A DNA stretch of 64,000 nt, taken from Bacteroidales bacterium (GTDB lineage Bacteria; Bacteroidota; Bacteroidia; Bacteroidales; Tenuifilaceae). Location: assembly GCA_013141385.1 (NCBI GenBank), contig JABFRB010000040.1:1-64000 (forward strand), in the 5' to 3' direction. Both the position numbers and the translations under genes were made by a program. A model generated the notes under the pieces. It was not told the DNA's origin. It worked only from the letters and a program-made list of their open reading frames with translations, and made no database searches. Shown piece after piece: positions 47,317 through 54,716 of this stretch; within the stretch, counting starts at the first letter, position 1; each line of letters opens with the position of its first letter.

Positions 47317-48270
47317 ATGGATTATAGATTAGAAAATATTAATGATGCAGATTTTGAAAGGATGGTAAATACTATTTGCCAGAAAATTCTAGGTCCTGGG
47401 GTTGTTGTTTTTTCATCAGGGAAAGATGGCGGTCGTGACGGAAAATTTACGGGTACAGCTCAAAATTACCCTTCAACAAATGATAGTTGGAGTGGAAAAT
47501 TTATAATCCAAGCAAAACATACTGAAAATCCTATTGCTTCATGTTCCGACAATGAATTCGAAAAAATTATTGATGATGAAATTATTAAAATCAAAAAATT
47601 AAAAGAAAATGGAGAAATTGATAATTATCTTCTGTTTACTAATCGCAAATATTCAGGAATTAAAGGAGAAAGATTAGTAAACAAAATTATAGACGACACC
47701 GGTATTGAAAATTGTGTAATAATTGGCAAAGAAACAATCAATAACAACTATTTGAATTCAAATAAGGACATAGTCAAACAGTTTAGATTAGATATAAATC
47801 ATATCCAGTTTGACTTTTCTGATGATGAAATAAAAGACATTATTTTAGCCTTCAAGAGTCAACTTCCTGAAATTAAAACAGAAATTCAAGAGGAAGTTGA
47901 CAAGCTGAAAAAGGATTTTACCCTAATTGATAAAAAAGAAAAAAATAAGAAGAACAAACTTAGTGAAGAATACTTTAAAGAATTTATTGTTGGTGAATCG
48001 TTAATGGATTTTGATAAAATAGAAAAATTCCTGAATAATCCATTGAATGAGGATTTAAAAGAGTATTATTATGACACAGCATACGAATTAAATCAGTTAA
48101 TTTCATTAAAAAGAGATGATTTTGAATTGTTTGAGGAAATATTTGTATTTATTTACAAGTTGATTTGTGATGGTTCAATCCCACTTAAAGGGAGCAAAAG
48201 ACATGTAATGGTTTTCCTACATTATATGTATTATGAATGTTTGATTGGGAAAAAAGCAAATAATGATTAA
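47317..48270 (+). CDS. ABC-3C / Lamassu-like effector with Mrr-type nuclease domain
   Basis: The 317-residue protein has an N-terminal restriction-endonuclease fold of the Mrr kind: E14 in DADFERMV, D41 in GKDGGRDGKF and Q65-x-K67 in FIIQAKH give the PD-(D/E)xK set. The C-terminal half (about 175-317) has charged helices and then a helical domain (KFLNNPLNEDLKEYYYDTAYELNQLI) like the effector tails of ABC-three-component systems. It is the first gene of a three-gene operon; its stop overlaps the next ATG by 8 bases. The nuclease is presumed to cut DNA when the SMC-like partner senses invading DNA. This role is inferred from the class. Confidence 0.8.
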   Translation: MDYRLENINDADFERMVNTICQKILGPGVVVFSSGKDGGRDGKFTGTAQNYPSTNDSWSGKFIIQAKHTENPIASCSDNEFEKIIDDEIIKIKKLKENGEIDNYLLFTNRKYSGIKGERLVNKIIDDTGIENCVIIGKETINNNYLNSNKDIVKQFRLDINHIQFDFSDDEIKDIILAFKSQLPEIKTEIQEEVDKLKKDFTLIDKKEKNKKNKLSEEYFKEFIVGESLMDFDKIEKFLNNPLNEDLKEYYYDTAYELNQLISLKRDDFELFEEIFVFIYKLICDGSIPLKGSKRHVMVFLHYMYYECLIGKKANND

Positions 48271-48505
48271 ACCAGATAGACATATAAATCCTGACATATC
48301 AGTAATAAATGTTAGTGCATTTATTTTAAAACAATTAAATGCTTTTTATGACATTAATTATGATGATTTATTAAAAAAAGTCATAGATAATATGGGAACA
48401 GAAGCCAAAGAAAATTTTCCATATGCTTTGAATTTTCTTTATCTTTTAGGAAAACTTGAATATTTAGAAATAACAGATTCTTTTAAATACAATGCAACTA
48501 AGTAA
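48263..48505 (+). CDS. ABC-3C middle component (MC6/MC7-like)
   Basis: From the ATG at 48263 this is an 80-residue protein: IKPDRHINPDISVINVSAFILKQL, then a helical wing ending NFPYALNFLYLLGKLEYLE. The pattern PDRHxNxxxSVxNV...LLGKLE is that of the small middle components of ABC-three-component systems, which look like winged-helix adaptors between effector and ATPase. A TTG at 48245 would add six residues but buries the start inside the nuclease gene; the ATG is preferred. It overlaps both neighbours (8 and 14 bases), implying translational coupling. Confidence 0.75.
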   Translation: MIKPDRHINPDISVINVSAFILKQLNAFYDINYDDLLKKVIDNMGTEAKENFPYALNFLYLLGKLEYLEITDSFKYNATK

Positions 48506-50303
48506 ACTATATTGCAACGATAAAGACTTCAAGAATATCACTTTTAATCTTAATGAATTAAATGTGATATTTGCTGATGTAAAGTCTGATTTAAAAGAGA
48601 AGAAAAATTCTCATGATTTAGGTAAAACAAAACTTGCGGAATTAATTGACTTCATGCTTTTAAAAAAGATAAATAAAAATCATTTTTTTCTTAAAATAAA
48701 AGAGAATGACAAATCTGTCTTCATTAATCATGAATTCTATTTAGAATTATTTTTAAACACTAATGAATACTTAACTATCAAGAGAAATATTGAGGATAAT
48801 ACAAAAATATCTTTTACACTGCAAAATCAAACAACAACAAATTATCTTCCTCCGCTAAATTGGGATTACAAAAATATTACCATCGATAAAGCTCGTGATA
48901 TACTTTCTGATTACCTGTCATTTGATTTTTTTCACAATAAAGATTATAACTATCGAAAATCTATAAGTTATTCACTTCGTACACAGGATGATTTTAAGGA
49001 TGTTTATAAGCTTAATAAATTTACTGGTGGAAAGGATATAGATTGGAAACCTTTTATGTTTGATTTACTTGGTTTTAAAGGAGAATTACTCAGATTAAAA
49101 TATGACAATGATGCCAAAATAGAAGACATTAAGAGTTTAATTAGCTCTTATAAAAATGATTATTCAGTAAAAGTAGAACAGAGAGATGAAATAATTGCAG
49201 AAAGATCTATTTTAGAGAGCGAGTATAAGGAAGTAGAAGAGCAGATAGATAGATTTAATTTCTACAAGCAAGACAAATATCTCATAAAAGAAGGCATTGA
49301 TGAAATTGAGAATAAAATATCAAATTTAAACTCAGATTCATACAAGTTAAACTATGAGCTTAACAAACTAAAGACTTCCATAAAAAATAATTTTTCTTTT
49401 GATATTAATAAGGTTAAAAAAGTCTTTGAGGAAACCTCAATTTATTTTTCAGAGCAATTAACTTCAGATTATGAAGATTTAATATCCTTCAATAAAAAGT
49501 TGACAACAGAAAGAAACAAACTTTTAAAATCAACAATTAAAGAAAAGGAAAAAGAACTTAAAGAAGTAAATTCAAAATTAGAAAATCTTCATCACGAGAG
49601 AGAATCTCTTTTAATTCATCTTACAGACAGTGATACTTTTACAAAATTTAAAAAATGTCAAAAAGACTTAGTTAAGGTAGAAGGTCAATTATTGAAGTTT
49701 CAAGAAAAAATTAATGCAATAGACTTAATTATTCAAAAAGAGAATGAAATAGAGTCGTTGCAAACTGATATAAAATCAACAATTAGTGAACTTAAGAAGA
49801 TTCATCAATCAACAGATAAAAATCAAAAATATAGTGAAATAAGAACATTATTTTCAAAATTTTACAAACACATAATGGATGAGAATGCTGTTCTTTCATG
49901 GAATCCTAATACAAATAATAATGTTGATTTTATTCCACCAAAAGTAAAGTCTAAAATTGATGAGAATAAGGATACCGCAAAAGATGAGGGTAATACTTAC
50001 ATGAAATTGTTATGTGTTGCATTTGACCTATCCATTTTATGTGCATATAACAAAGAGTCTTATTTTAGGTTTGTATATCACGATGATGTTTTATCCCAGC
50101 AAGATAATGGGATAAAAATTAGGCTCTTAGAATTAATAAACGATATTACAAAAAAATATAAGATTCAGTATATACTCTCTGCAATAAAATCAGATTTACC
50201 TTTAGATATTTTAAATAAAATTCAAAACTTCAAGGAAAATGAAATTATCTTAAAACTTCATGATAAAGATATTTCTGGAACTTTGTTTGGATTTGAGTTT
50301 TAG
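48492..50303 (+). CDS. SMC/Rad50-like ABC ATPase with DUF2326 (ABC-3C / LmuB-like)
   Basis: The 603-residue protein has an ATP-binding head at the N-terminus, two coiled-coil stretches (about 190-310 and 320-460) separated by a short break, and a C-terminal head of the DUF2326 type. The P-loop is atypical, S40-H-D-L-G44-K45-T46, lacking the first Gly of GxxGxGKT. The Walker B end is H530-D531-D532 in RFVYHDDVLSQ, where DD replaces the usual DE. This atypical head is characteristic of the ATPases of ABC-three-component operons. It is predicted to sense DNA structure and license the nuclease. It closes the operon. Confidence 0.82.
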   Translation: MQLSKLYCNDKDFKNITFNLNELNVIFADVKSDLKEKKNSHDLGKTKLAELIDFMLLKKINKNHFFLKIKENDKSVFINHEFYLELFLNTNEYLTIKRNIEDNTKISFTLQNQTTTNYLPPLNWDYKNITIDKARDILSDYLSFDFFHNKDYNYRKSISYSLRTQDDFKDVYKLNKFTGGKDIDWKPFMFDLLGFKGELLRLKYDNDAKIEDIKSLISSYKNDYSVKVEQRDEIIAERSILESEYKEVEEQIDRFNFYKQDKYLIKEGIDEIENKISNLNSDSYKLNYELNKLKTSIKNNFSFDINKVKKVFEETSIYFSEQLTSDYEDLISFNKKLTTERNKLLKSTIKEKEKELKEVNSKLENLHHERESLLIHLTDSDTFTKFKKCQKDLVKVEGQLLKFQEKINAIDLIIQKENEIESLQTDIKSTISELKKIHQSTDKNQKYSEIRTLFSKFYKHIMDENAVLSWNPNTNNNVDFIPPKVKSKIDENKDTAKDEGNTYMKLLCVAFDLSILCAYNKESYFRFVYHDDVLSQQDNGIKIRLLELINDITKKYKIQYILSAIKSDLPLDILNKIQNFKENEIILKLHDKDISGTLFGFEF

Positions 50304-50334
50304 AAATTTACGTGCTAACAACGGCCCCGCTCGT

Positions 50335-50360
50335 CGTAGATTAGCGAAACGTAATCTACG
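50335..50360. repeat. Palindromic dispersed repeat
   Basis: CGTAGATTA and TAATCTACG pair perfectly around GCGAAACG, 32 bases after the ATPase stop. The same text, opened by an insertion, recurs at about 50946-50994, both followed by the common text CGTCGTAA. Confidence 0.6.
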
Positions 50361-50429
50361 TCGTAACTAAACAGCGGTCTCTGATTGCACAATCCGCTAG
50401 CGCGGATTTATTACCGAAGGATACCTAAT

Positions 50430-50467
50430 AGGTGGAGGGGGGTACTTCGGAGGTACCCCCCTCCACC
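50430..50467. repeat. GC-rich perfect inverted repeat, 15-bp arms
   Basis: GGTGGAGGGGGGTAC and its exact reverse complement flank TTCGGAG. The G-run is striking in an AT-rich genome. No T-run follows, so it is not a normal terminator. It directly precedes the 21-nt array. Confidence 0.75.
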
Positions 50468-50472
50468 TCCAA

Positions 50473-50703
50473 ACCCCGGTTGCTTATCGATTGGATAAGA
50501 AATCTTACCAAAATGACAGGATTGCTTATCGTTTCGGTAGGATAATGTGTCGAAATGACAGGCTGCCTTATCAAAACGATGGGTTATCTTATCCAAACGA
50601 TAAGTGATCTTATTAAAACGATAAGCGATCTTATCAAAACGAGAGGTTATCTTATCAAATGGATAAGCAATCGTATTAAATAGACAAACAATCGTATAAA
50701 AAG
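50473..50703. repeat. Tandem array of eleven 21-nt units
   Basis: Eleven units of exactly 21 bases run without an indel. Well-kept units read GATAAGCGATCTTATCAAAAC and GATAAGTGATCTTATTAAAA followed by C; outer units are more divergent. On the minus strand one frame is open from 50716 to 50411 and turns the array into heptapeptides of the type FDKITYR (FDKITSR, FDKIAYR, FNKITYR, LDKITHR, FDKAACH and so on). No ATG starts this frame; a TTG lies inside. Confidence 0.85.
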
Positions 50704-50737
50704 ATTGGAAGTGGAATTAAAAAAATGTAGAGTCCTC

Positions 50738-50790
50738 GTTAAGCCGAGGCTTACGCCTCTGCTTTTCCATTCTTAATGGCTTTGCCTAGA
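50738..50790. repeat. Dispersed CTGAGG-type hairpin element, copy 1
   Basis: GTTAAGCCGAGGC-TTAC-GCCTCTGCTTTT followed by the conserved tail CATTCTTAATGGCTTTGCCT. It is a diverged member of a family with at least seven copies between 50.7 and 62.6 kb. Confidence 0.65.
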
Positions 50791-50884
50791 TAAACAGGGT
50801 AATCTTTAGCTTAATACTATAGTTGATTCAAGATTATTAAACTCTAGCAGGACCTTCGGACTCTGCTAGGTTAACCGTATTGGT

Positions 50885-50918
50885 TGACCTTCCAGATTCG
50901 TAAGAACTGGAAGAGTCA
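50885..50918. repeat. Dispersed hairpin repeat, copy 2
   Basis: TTGACCTTCCAG...CTGGAAGAGTCAA with the loop ATTCGTAAGA is closely similar to the element at 8661-8695, 42 kb away. Confidence 0.55.
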
Positions 50919-51042
50919 ATAGTAACCCCCCGCTCATCGTAGATTGCTTTCAGCGAACTCGCAATGAACGCTCGGTTAGCGAAGCGTATCTACGTCGTAA
51001 TTAAATAGCTGTCTTTGACCGCATAAATACCTTTATAAATCC

Positions 51043-51104
51043 CTGTTAAGCTGAGGTTTCCGCCTCAGCTTTTCTATTCTTAAAGGCTTTGCCTGCATAT
51101 TACT
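51043..51104. repeat. Dispersed CTGAGG-type hairpin element, copy 2
   Basis: AAGCTGAGG-TTTCCG-CCTCAGCTTTT is a perfect stem, followed by the family tail CTATTCTTAAAGGCTTTGCC and CTGCATATTACT. This is close to the family consensus. Confidence 0.75.
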
Positions 51105-51185
51105 AAAGAAACGTCAGCTCGATGAAAGGTGTCATTGGCTCCGAAGAACTAGCTCCGCCTTAAGGGTATGTAAAAACTAGATTGG

Positions 51186-51217
51186 TTTGAATGATTCAAA
51201 AATTACTACTATCTTTG
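51186..51217 (+). promoter_or_regulatory. Promoter of the FISUMP lipoprotein gene
   Basis: TTTG at 51186-51189 and TATCTTTG at 51210-51217 are 20 bases apart, close to the Bacteroidota consensus. The ATG of the gene is at 51347, giving a leader of about 120 bases; upstream in-frame codons from 51191 overlap the promoter and are not coding. Confidence 0.65.
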
Positions 51218-51346
51218 ATTACATATGGAGTTGATGCTTTGCTCCTTATTTTTTGTCATTATTATTTGACCATTATATGTATGATATATCTTACTCACAA
51301 AACATTAATTGATTTGCAATTATTTAATTTAATAGCCTTTAAAACA

Positions 51347-52714
51347 ATGAAAAAGAATTTAGTTTATGCATTACTACTCGTAGCAATAGGCTTTGCCTCA
51401 TGCAAAAAAGAAAACGAGAATGAATCTCAAGGAACCATTCAGTTTGGATTAAGTAAGTCACAACAGAAGTTGAAATTTGAAAGCAAAGCAGTTAATGAAA
51501 CACCATCAACTATTCTTATATCTATTACCGATTCAAAAGGTAAAGTGATTCTTGAATCAAAAGAAATAGTTCTCTTTAACATGAATGGTAGCTATTTGAG
51601 CGAGCCATTACCCTTAATTGCTGGCAATTATAGTATCAGCAAATTTATAGTTCTTAATAGTTCCGATTCTGCTATTTTTGCTACTCCTTTAAAGAATTCT
51701 AAGTTTGCATATTTAGTTAATAATCCACTTCCAATTGAATTTAGTATTAGCAAAGACAACATAACCAAAATAGTTCCTGAGGTAATTTCTGTTGAAGGTG
51801 CAAGTTTTGAGGATTTTGGTTACGATAGTTTTAGTTTCGATGTTGTAAAAACTTTTAACTTCTTAACAACCGTTATGGTTTATAATGAAAGTGTTAAGAA
51901 TTGGGAACTAACTTCAGCCAATATCTCCATTAAAAATGCAAACAATACAGTTGCCTATAGCGGTGTACTTGCTGCTATTACCAACCAAATTACATTGCGC
52001 GACAACTCCACCAGTTTTTCTATAGCTGTTAGCAAAGATGGATATCAAACTTATTATACTAACATTTCTGCCAATGAGTTAAAACTTTTTTATAGGAGTG
52101 AAGATAAAGGGCCTCTTATTATCAGACTTTTATCCGAATCTACTACAGTTACCGATATTGATGGCAACGTATACCATACCGTGAAAATTGGAAGTCAGGT
52201 TTGGATGGTTGAAAATTTGAGAGTTACAAAATATAATGATGGATCAAGTATTCCAAATGTAACTGATAATTCCTGGTTATCCTTAACAACGGGGGCATAT
52301 TGCTGGTACAATAATGACCAAACATTTATGAACCCTTACGGAGCTATGTATAATTGGTATGCAGTGAATACTGGAAAATTGGCTCCAATAGGTTGGCATG
52401 TTCCAACATTAGCAGAATGGAATACATTATCATCTTATGTGGGAGGAGCATGTGGTGCTTTGAAAGAGATAGGTCTTACACATTGGTTTTCGCCCAATGG
52501 TGATGCAACAAATGGAACTGGATTTACAGCTGTTCCTAGTGGCTCGCGCGTGAACGTTTTTGTGAATATGGGTTATTTCTCACAATGGTGGAGTGCAACT
52601 CAATTAAACAGTACTTCAAGCTATGAATGGACTTTGAGATACAATGATGGAGCTCATTTTTACTCTGACAATGGTAAAGCTGTAGGAGATGCAGTTCGTT
52701 GTATTAAGGATTAA
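51347..52714 (+). CDS. FISUMP-domain lipoprotein
   Basis: From the ATG at 51347 the protein is 455 residues with a lipoprotein signal (MKKNLVYALLLVAIGFASC; Cys19). An immunoglobulin-like N-terminal half with a DUF4493-style start precedes a C-terminal FISUMP domain (about 310-455): DIDGNVYHTVKIGSQVWMVENLRVTKYNDG, GWHVPTLAEWNTL, WWSATQLN and VRCIKD. FISUMP is named after the Fibrobacter major paralogous domain, is common on Bacteroidota surface proteins and has no known activity. It is followed by a copy of the dispersed hairpin, which probably ends its transcript. Confidence 0.85.
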   Translation: MKKNLVYALLLVAIGFASCKKENENESQGTIQFGLSKSQQKLKFESKAVNETPSTILISITDSKGKVILESKEIVLFNMNGSYLSEPLPLIAGNYSISKFIVLNSSDSAIFATPLKNSKFAYLVNNPLPIEFSISKDNITKIVPEVISVEGASFEDFGYDSFSFDVVKTFNFLTTVMVYNESVKNWELTSANISIKNANNTVAYSGVLAAITNQITLRDNSTSFSIAVSKDGYQTYYTNISANELKLFYRSEDKGPLIIRLLSESTTVTDIDGNVYHTVKIGSQVWMVENLRVTKYNDGSSIPNVTDNSWLSLTTGAYCWYNNDQTFMNPYGAMYNWYAVNTGKLAPIGWHVPTLAEWNTLSSYVGGACGALKEIGLTHWFSPNGDATNGTGFTAVPSGSRVNVFVNMGYFSQWWSATQLNSTSSYEWTLRYNDGAHFYSDNGKAVGDAVRCIKD

Positions 52715-53035
52715 ATTACCAACTAAATAATTTGAAAGTTTTCAAAATTAAGCTGAGATTCTCATCTCAGCTTTTTTATTCTTGTAGACTTTGCCTGTAT
52801 GATAGCTTTGTTGTATCTATATATTCAAATGTTGATGAAAAAAACTGCTGTATCCACAAACAATTGTATCTACTTAATTAGATTTTCATTAAGTGTTTTT
52901 ATCATTTATGAAATTTGCTTTTGAATAAATATTGTTGTAATTTTATAAAATAATGTCAAACATAACTAAGTTCTTAACTCATTTTGTTAGTAATAAATCA
53001 TTGTTAAATGATTAATTAAAATGTAGTAAATTCAT
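52715..53035. other. Intergenic region with hairpin element copy 3
   Basis: It begins with the hairpin element at 52748-52805, then 230 bases of AT-rich sequence with no recognisable promoter, RNA or repeat. Confidence 0.5.
52748..52805 (+). terminator. Dispersed hairpin element copy 3, terminator-like
   Basis: AAGCTGAGAT-TCTC-ATCTCAGCTTTTTT is a perfect stem with a T-run 34 bases after the FISUMP stop. The family tail ATTCTTGTAGACTTTGCCTG follows. Compensatory changes (GAGAT/ATCTC in place of GAGG/CCTC) keep the stem, showing selection on pairing. Confidence 0.75.
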
Positions 53036-53992
53036 ATGGGACTTAAAATAAATTGGAAGTTTATGAAAGAATTCAAAGAATTCATTTGCTCTAAATCGGG
53101 TCTTATTACATACCTTATAATAGTTACTTTGTTTCTACTAACCACAATTTTCTATTCTTGGCCTAATGACACTTACTTTACTCAGGGAAAAAAGAGTGTT
53201 GACAGTTTATTTGTGATTACTGATACTGTTGCAAAAATTCATATTGAAGGAAAATTCAAACCAGAAATATCAAGTGTACTTAAAGACACATCAAAACTGA
53301 GTTTAAAAATTACTAAACCAAACAAATCAGTTAATGAAACATCTATAACTTTTCTTCCTTCAGAAAATCCTATACCTGGAAGCTCGCTACTATTGTTAAT
53401 AATCTTAATTGGTGCTCTTGGTTCAAGTTTACATGGGATCGTCTCAATTTCCTATCATATTGGAAACGGAAAATTCTCTACTACTTGGTCAACATGGTAT
53501 TTATTGAGACCTTTTGCTGGAGGTGTCCTTTCATTGGTTTTCTACCTTGTTATTAGAGCAGGTTTTTATAAAGAATTTCACAATGCAAATTTTTACACAA
53601 TCCTTGCATTATCTGGCCTAGTTGGCATGTTTTCAAAGCAAGCACTGAATAAGCTAAGTGAACTATTTGATTTTATATTTAAAAGCGATAAAGAAAAAGA
53701 AATAAACTTAAACCCGACCCCATATATTATAAATATTTCAGCCCAATCCATTTCTAAATCAAAAGATTTCAGCGAGCTTATATTTAATGGAAGTGACTTT
53801 ATTGTTGACTCGCAAGTACGTTTCAATAACAAGGATTATAAACCCGAATTCGTTAGTTCAAAACAACTTAAACTTATAATCAAAAAAGATGATTTGATGA
53901 ATATCAATTTACCAACTTTACGAATAGCTGTATTTAATCCTCCTCCAGAAGGTGGTTTATCTAATCAAATAGATGTTACACTTACACCATAG
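53036..53992 (+). CDS. Membrane protein with C-terminal TIG/IPT-like domain
   Basis: The 318-residue protein has membrane helices at about 22-41, 121-145, 158-176 and 188-205 and a predicted extracytoplasmic loop between the first two. The last 90 residues (about 228-318) fit an IPT/TIG immunoglobulin-like fold: PYIINISAQSISKSKDFSELIFNGSDF, VRFNN, SSKQLKLII and VFNPPPEGGLSNQ. A TIG domain behind four helices is an unusual order. The function is unknown. The first ATG (53036) is used; MKEFKEFICSK at residue 10 is an alternative start. Confidence 0.65.
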   Translation: MGLKINWKFMKEFKEFICSKSGLITYLIIVTLFLLTTIFYSWPNDTYFTQGKKSVDSLFVITDTVAKIHIEGKFKPEISSVLKDTSKLSLKITKPNKSVNETSITFLPSENPIPGSSLLLLIILIGALGSSLHGIVSISYHIGNGKFSTTWSTWYLLRPFAGGVLSLVFYLVIRAGFYKEFHNANFYTILALSGLVGMFSKQALNKLSELFDFIFKSDKEKEINLNPTPYIINISAQSISKSKDFSELIFNGSDFIVDSQVRFNNKDYKPEFVSSKQLKLIIKKDDLMNINLPTLRIAVFNPPPEGGLSNQIDVTLTP

Positions 53993-54133
53993 CTCTTTAT
54001 AAAACAAATATGCTCTCGCTCGTCGTAGTTTTCTTTCATTGAACTTGCAAACTCAGTTCGTCTAGAGGTTAATGAAGATCGCTTTGCCAAGTTATATAAA
54101 GTCTAAAATTAAATAATACATATTTCTGAGTTT

Positions 54134-54166
54134 AACTCTGTCAGGGTTTTGAACCCTGACAGAGTT
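54134..54166. terminator. Perfect 15-bp hairpin
   Basis: AACTCTGTCAGGGTT and AACCCTGACAGAGTT pair perfectly around TTG. Only TT precedes a G after the stem, so the T-run is weak. It lies 140 bases after the TIG-protein stop and may terminate its transcript. Confidence 0.6.
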
Positions 54167-54228
54167 TTGTAGTGATACTTAATAGACATTATATACTAAT
54201 CACACAATCCCTTATTAAACATCTCCCT

Positions 54229-54716
54229 ATTAGATGTGAGGCTCCCGCTTCAGTTTTTCTATTCTTGAAGGCTTTTCTCAGAATTTGATTTGCTAAATAC
54301 TCTTTGGTTAATGGCCTATCCACACTAAGATGTTTTGGATTTGAATGAAAATCATAACAATAGGTCAAAGTGGAATATTTCTATATCCCTATTTATTTCC
54401 TAAATAGAATAATAATTAGCAATAGACTCAGAAACCACTACAATTCAGAAAACAAGGAGAAAATATATCTACAGAGCACACAAAATATATTTTGAAACAT
54501 ATTGCTATTTTACTAGTCATTAATAAATATTATTTTATATTTAAAATACATATCTATATTATTTTTATATAAATATCTTATATTTAGTTCAATAAATAAA
54601 TATATTTTCAATTAAATATATGCAATATCTTATGAAATATATTAGTACACTTTATTTACATTTTATTACTATTCCCTTCAATTCATATTAGAATTATTAA
54701 CTTAAAATTAAGTTTT
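54229..54716 (+). repeat. Duplicated regulatory segment, copy 1 (with hairpin element copy 4)
   Basis: It starts with a degenerate hairpin element (GATGTGAGGCTCCCGCTTCAGTTTTTC plus tail) and runs to the ATG at 54717. It is similar through most of its length to 57725-58205, sharing for example CAAAATATATTTTGAAACAT exactly at 54481 and 58001, GCAATAG-C-CAGAAAC, and TTATTAACTTA near the end. It is the upstream region of the phospholipase-like operon. Confidence 0.75.

Larger units (their letters stand above)
50304..51346. other. Gene-free repeat-rich region after the ABC-3C operon
   Basis: This 1 kb holds a palindromic repeat (50335-50360), a GC-rich 15-bp inverted repeat (50430-50467), the 21-nt tandem array, two copies of the dispersed hairpin element (50738 and 51043), a hairpin CTAGCAG/CTGCTAG at 50844-50869, a second copy of the TGACTCTTC-type hairpin and the promoter of the FISUMP gene. 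Between 50936 and 51030 a second, interrupted version of the 50335 repeat is seen (CTCATCGTAGATT...TATCTACGTCGTAA). No convincing gene was found. Confidence 0.6.
53993..54716. other. Intergenic region: dispersed repeat, strong hairpin, duplicated regulatory segment
   Basis: A dispersed repeat fragment at 54012-54090 (CTCGTCGTAG...GAACTTGCAAACTCAG) is followed by a 15-bp hairpin at 54134-54166, hairpin element copy 4 at 54229-54280 and the first copy of a duplicated AT-rich regulatory region that runs to the start of the phospholipase-like gene. No gene was found. Confidence 0.55.

Noticed and set aside
50473-50703. The 21-nt repeats as a CRISPR array
   Set aside because: Units are directly adjacent with no spacers between them, and no cas genes are present.
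51191-51346. A 52-codon N-terminal extension of the FISUMP lipoprotein
   Set aside because: It overlaps a good promoter and would bury the lipoprotein signal that starts at 51347.
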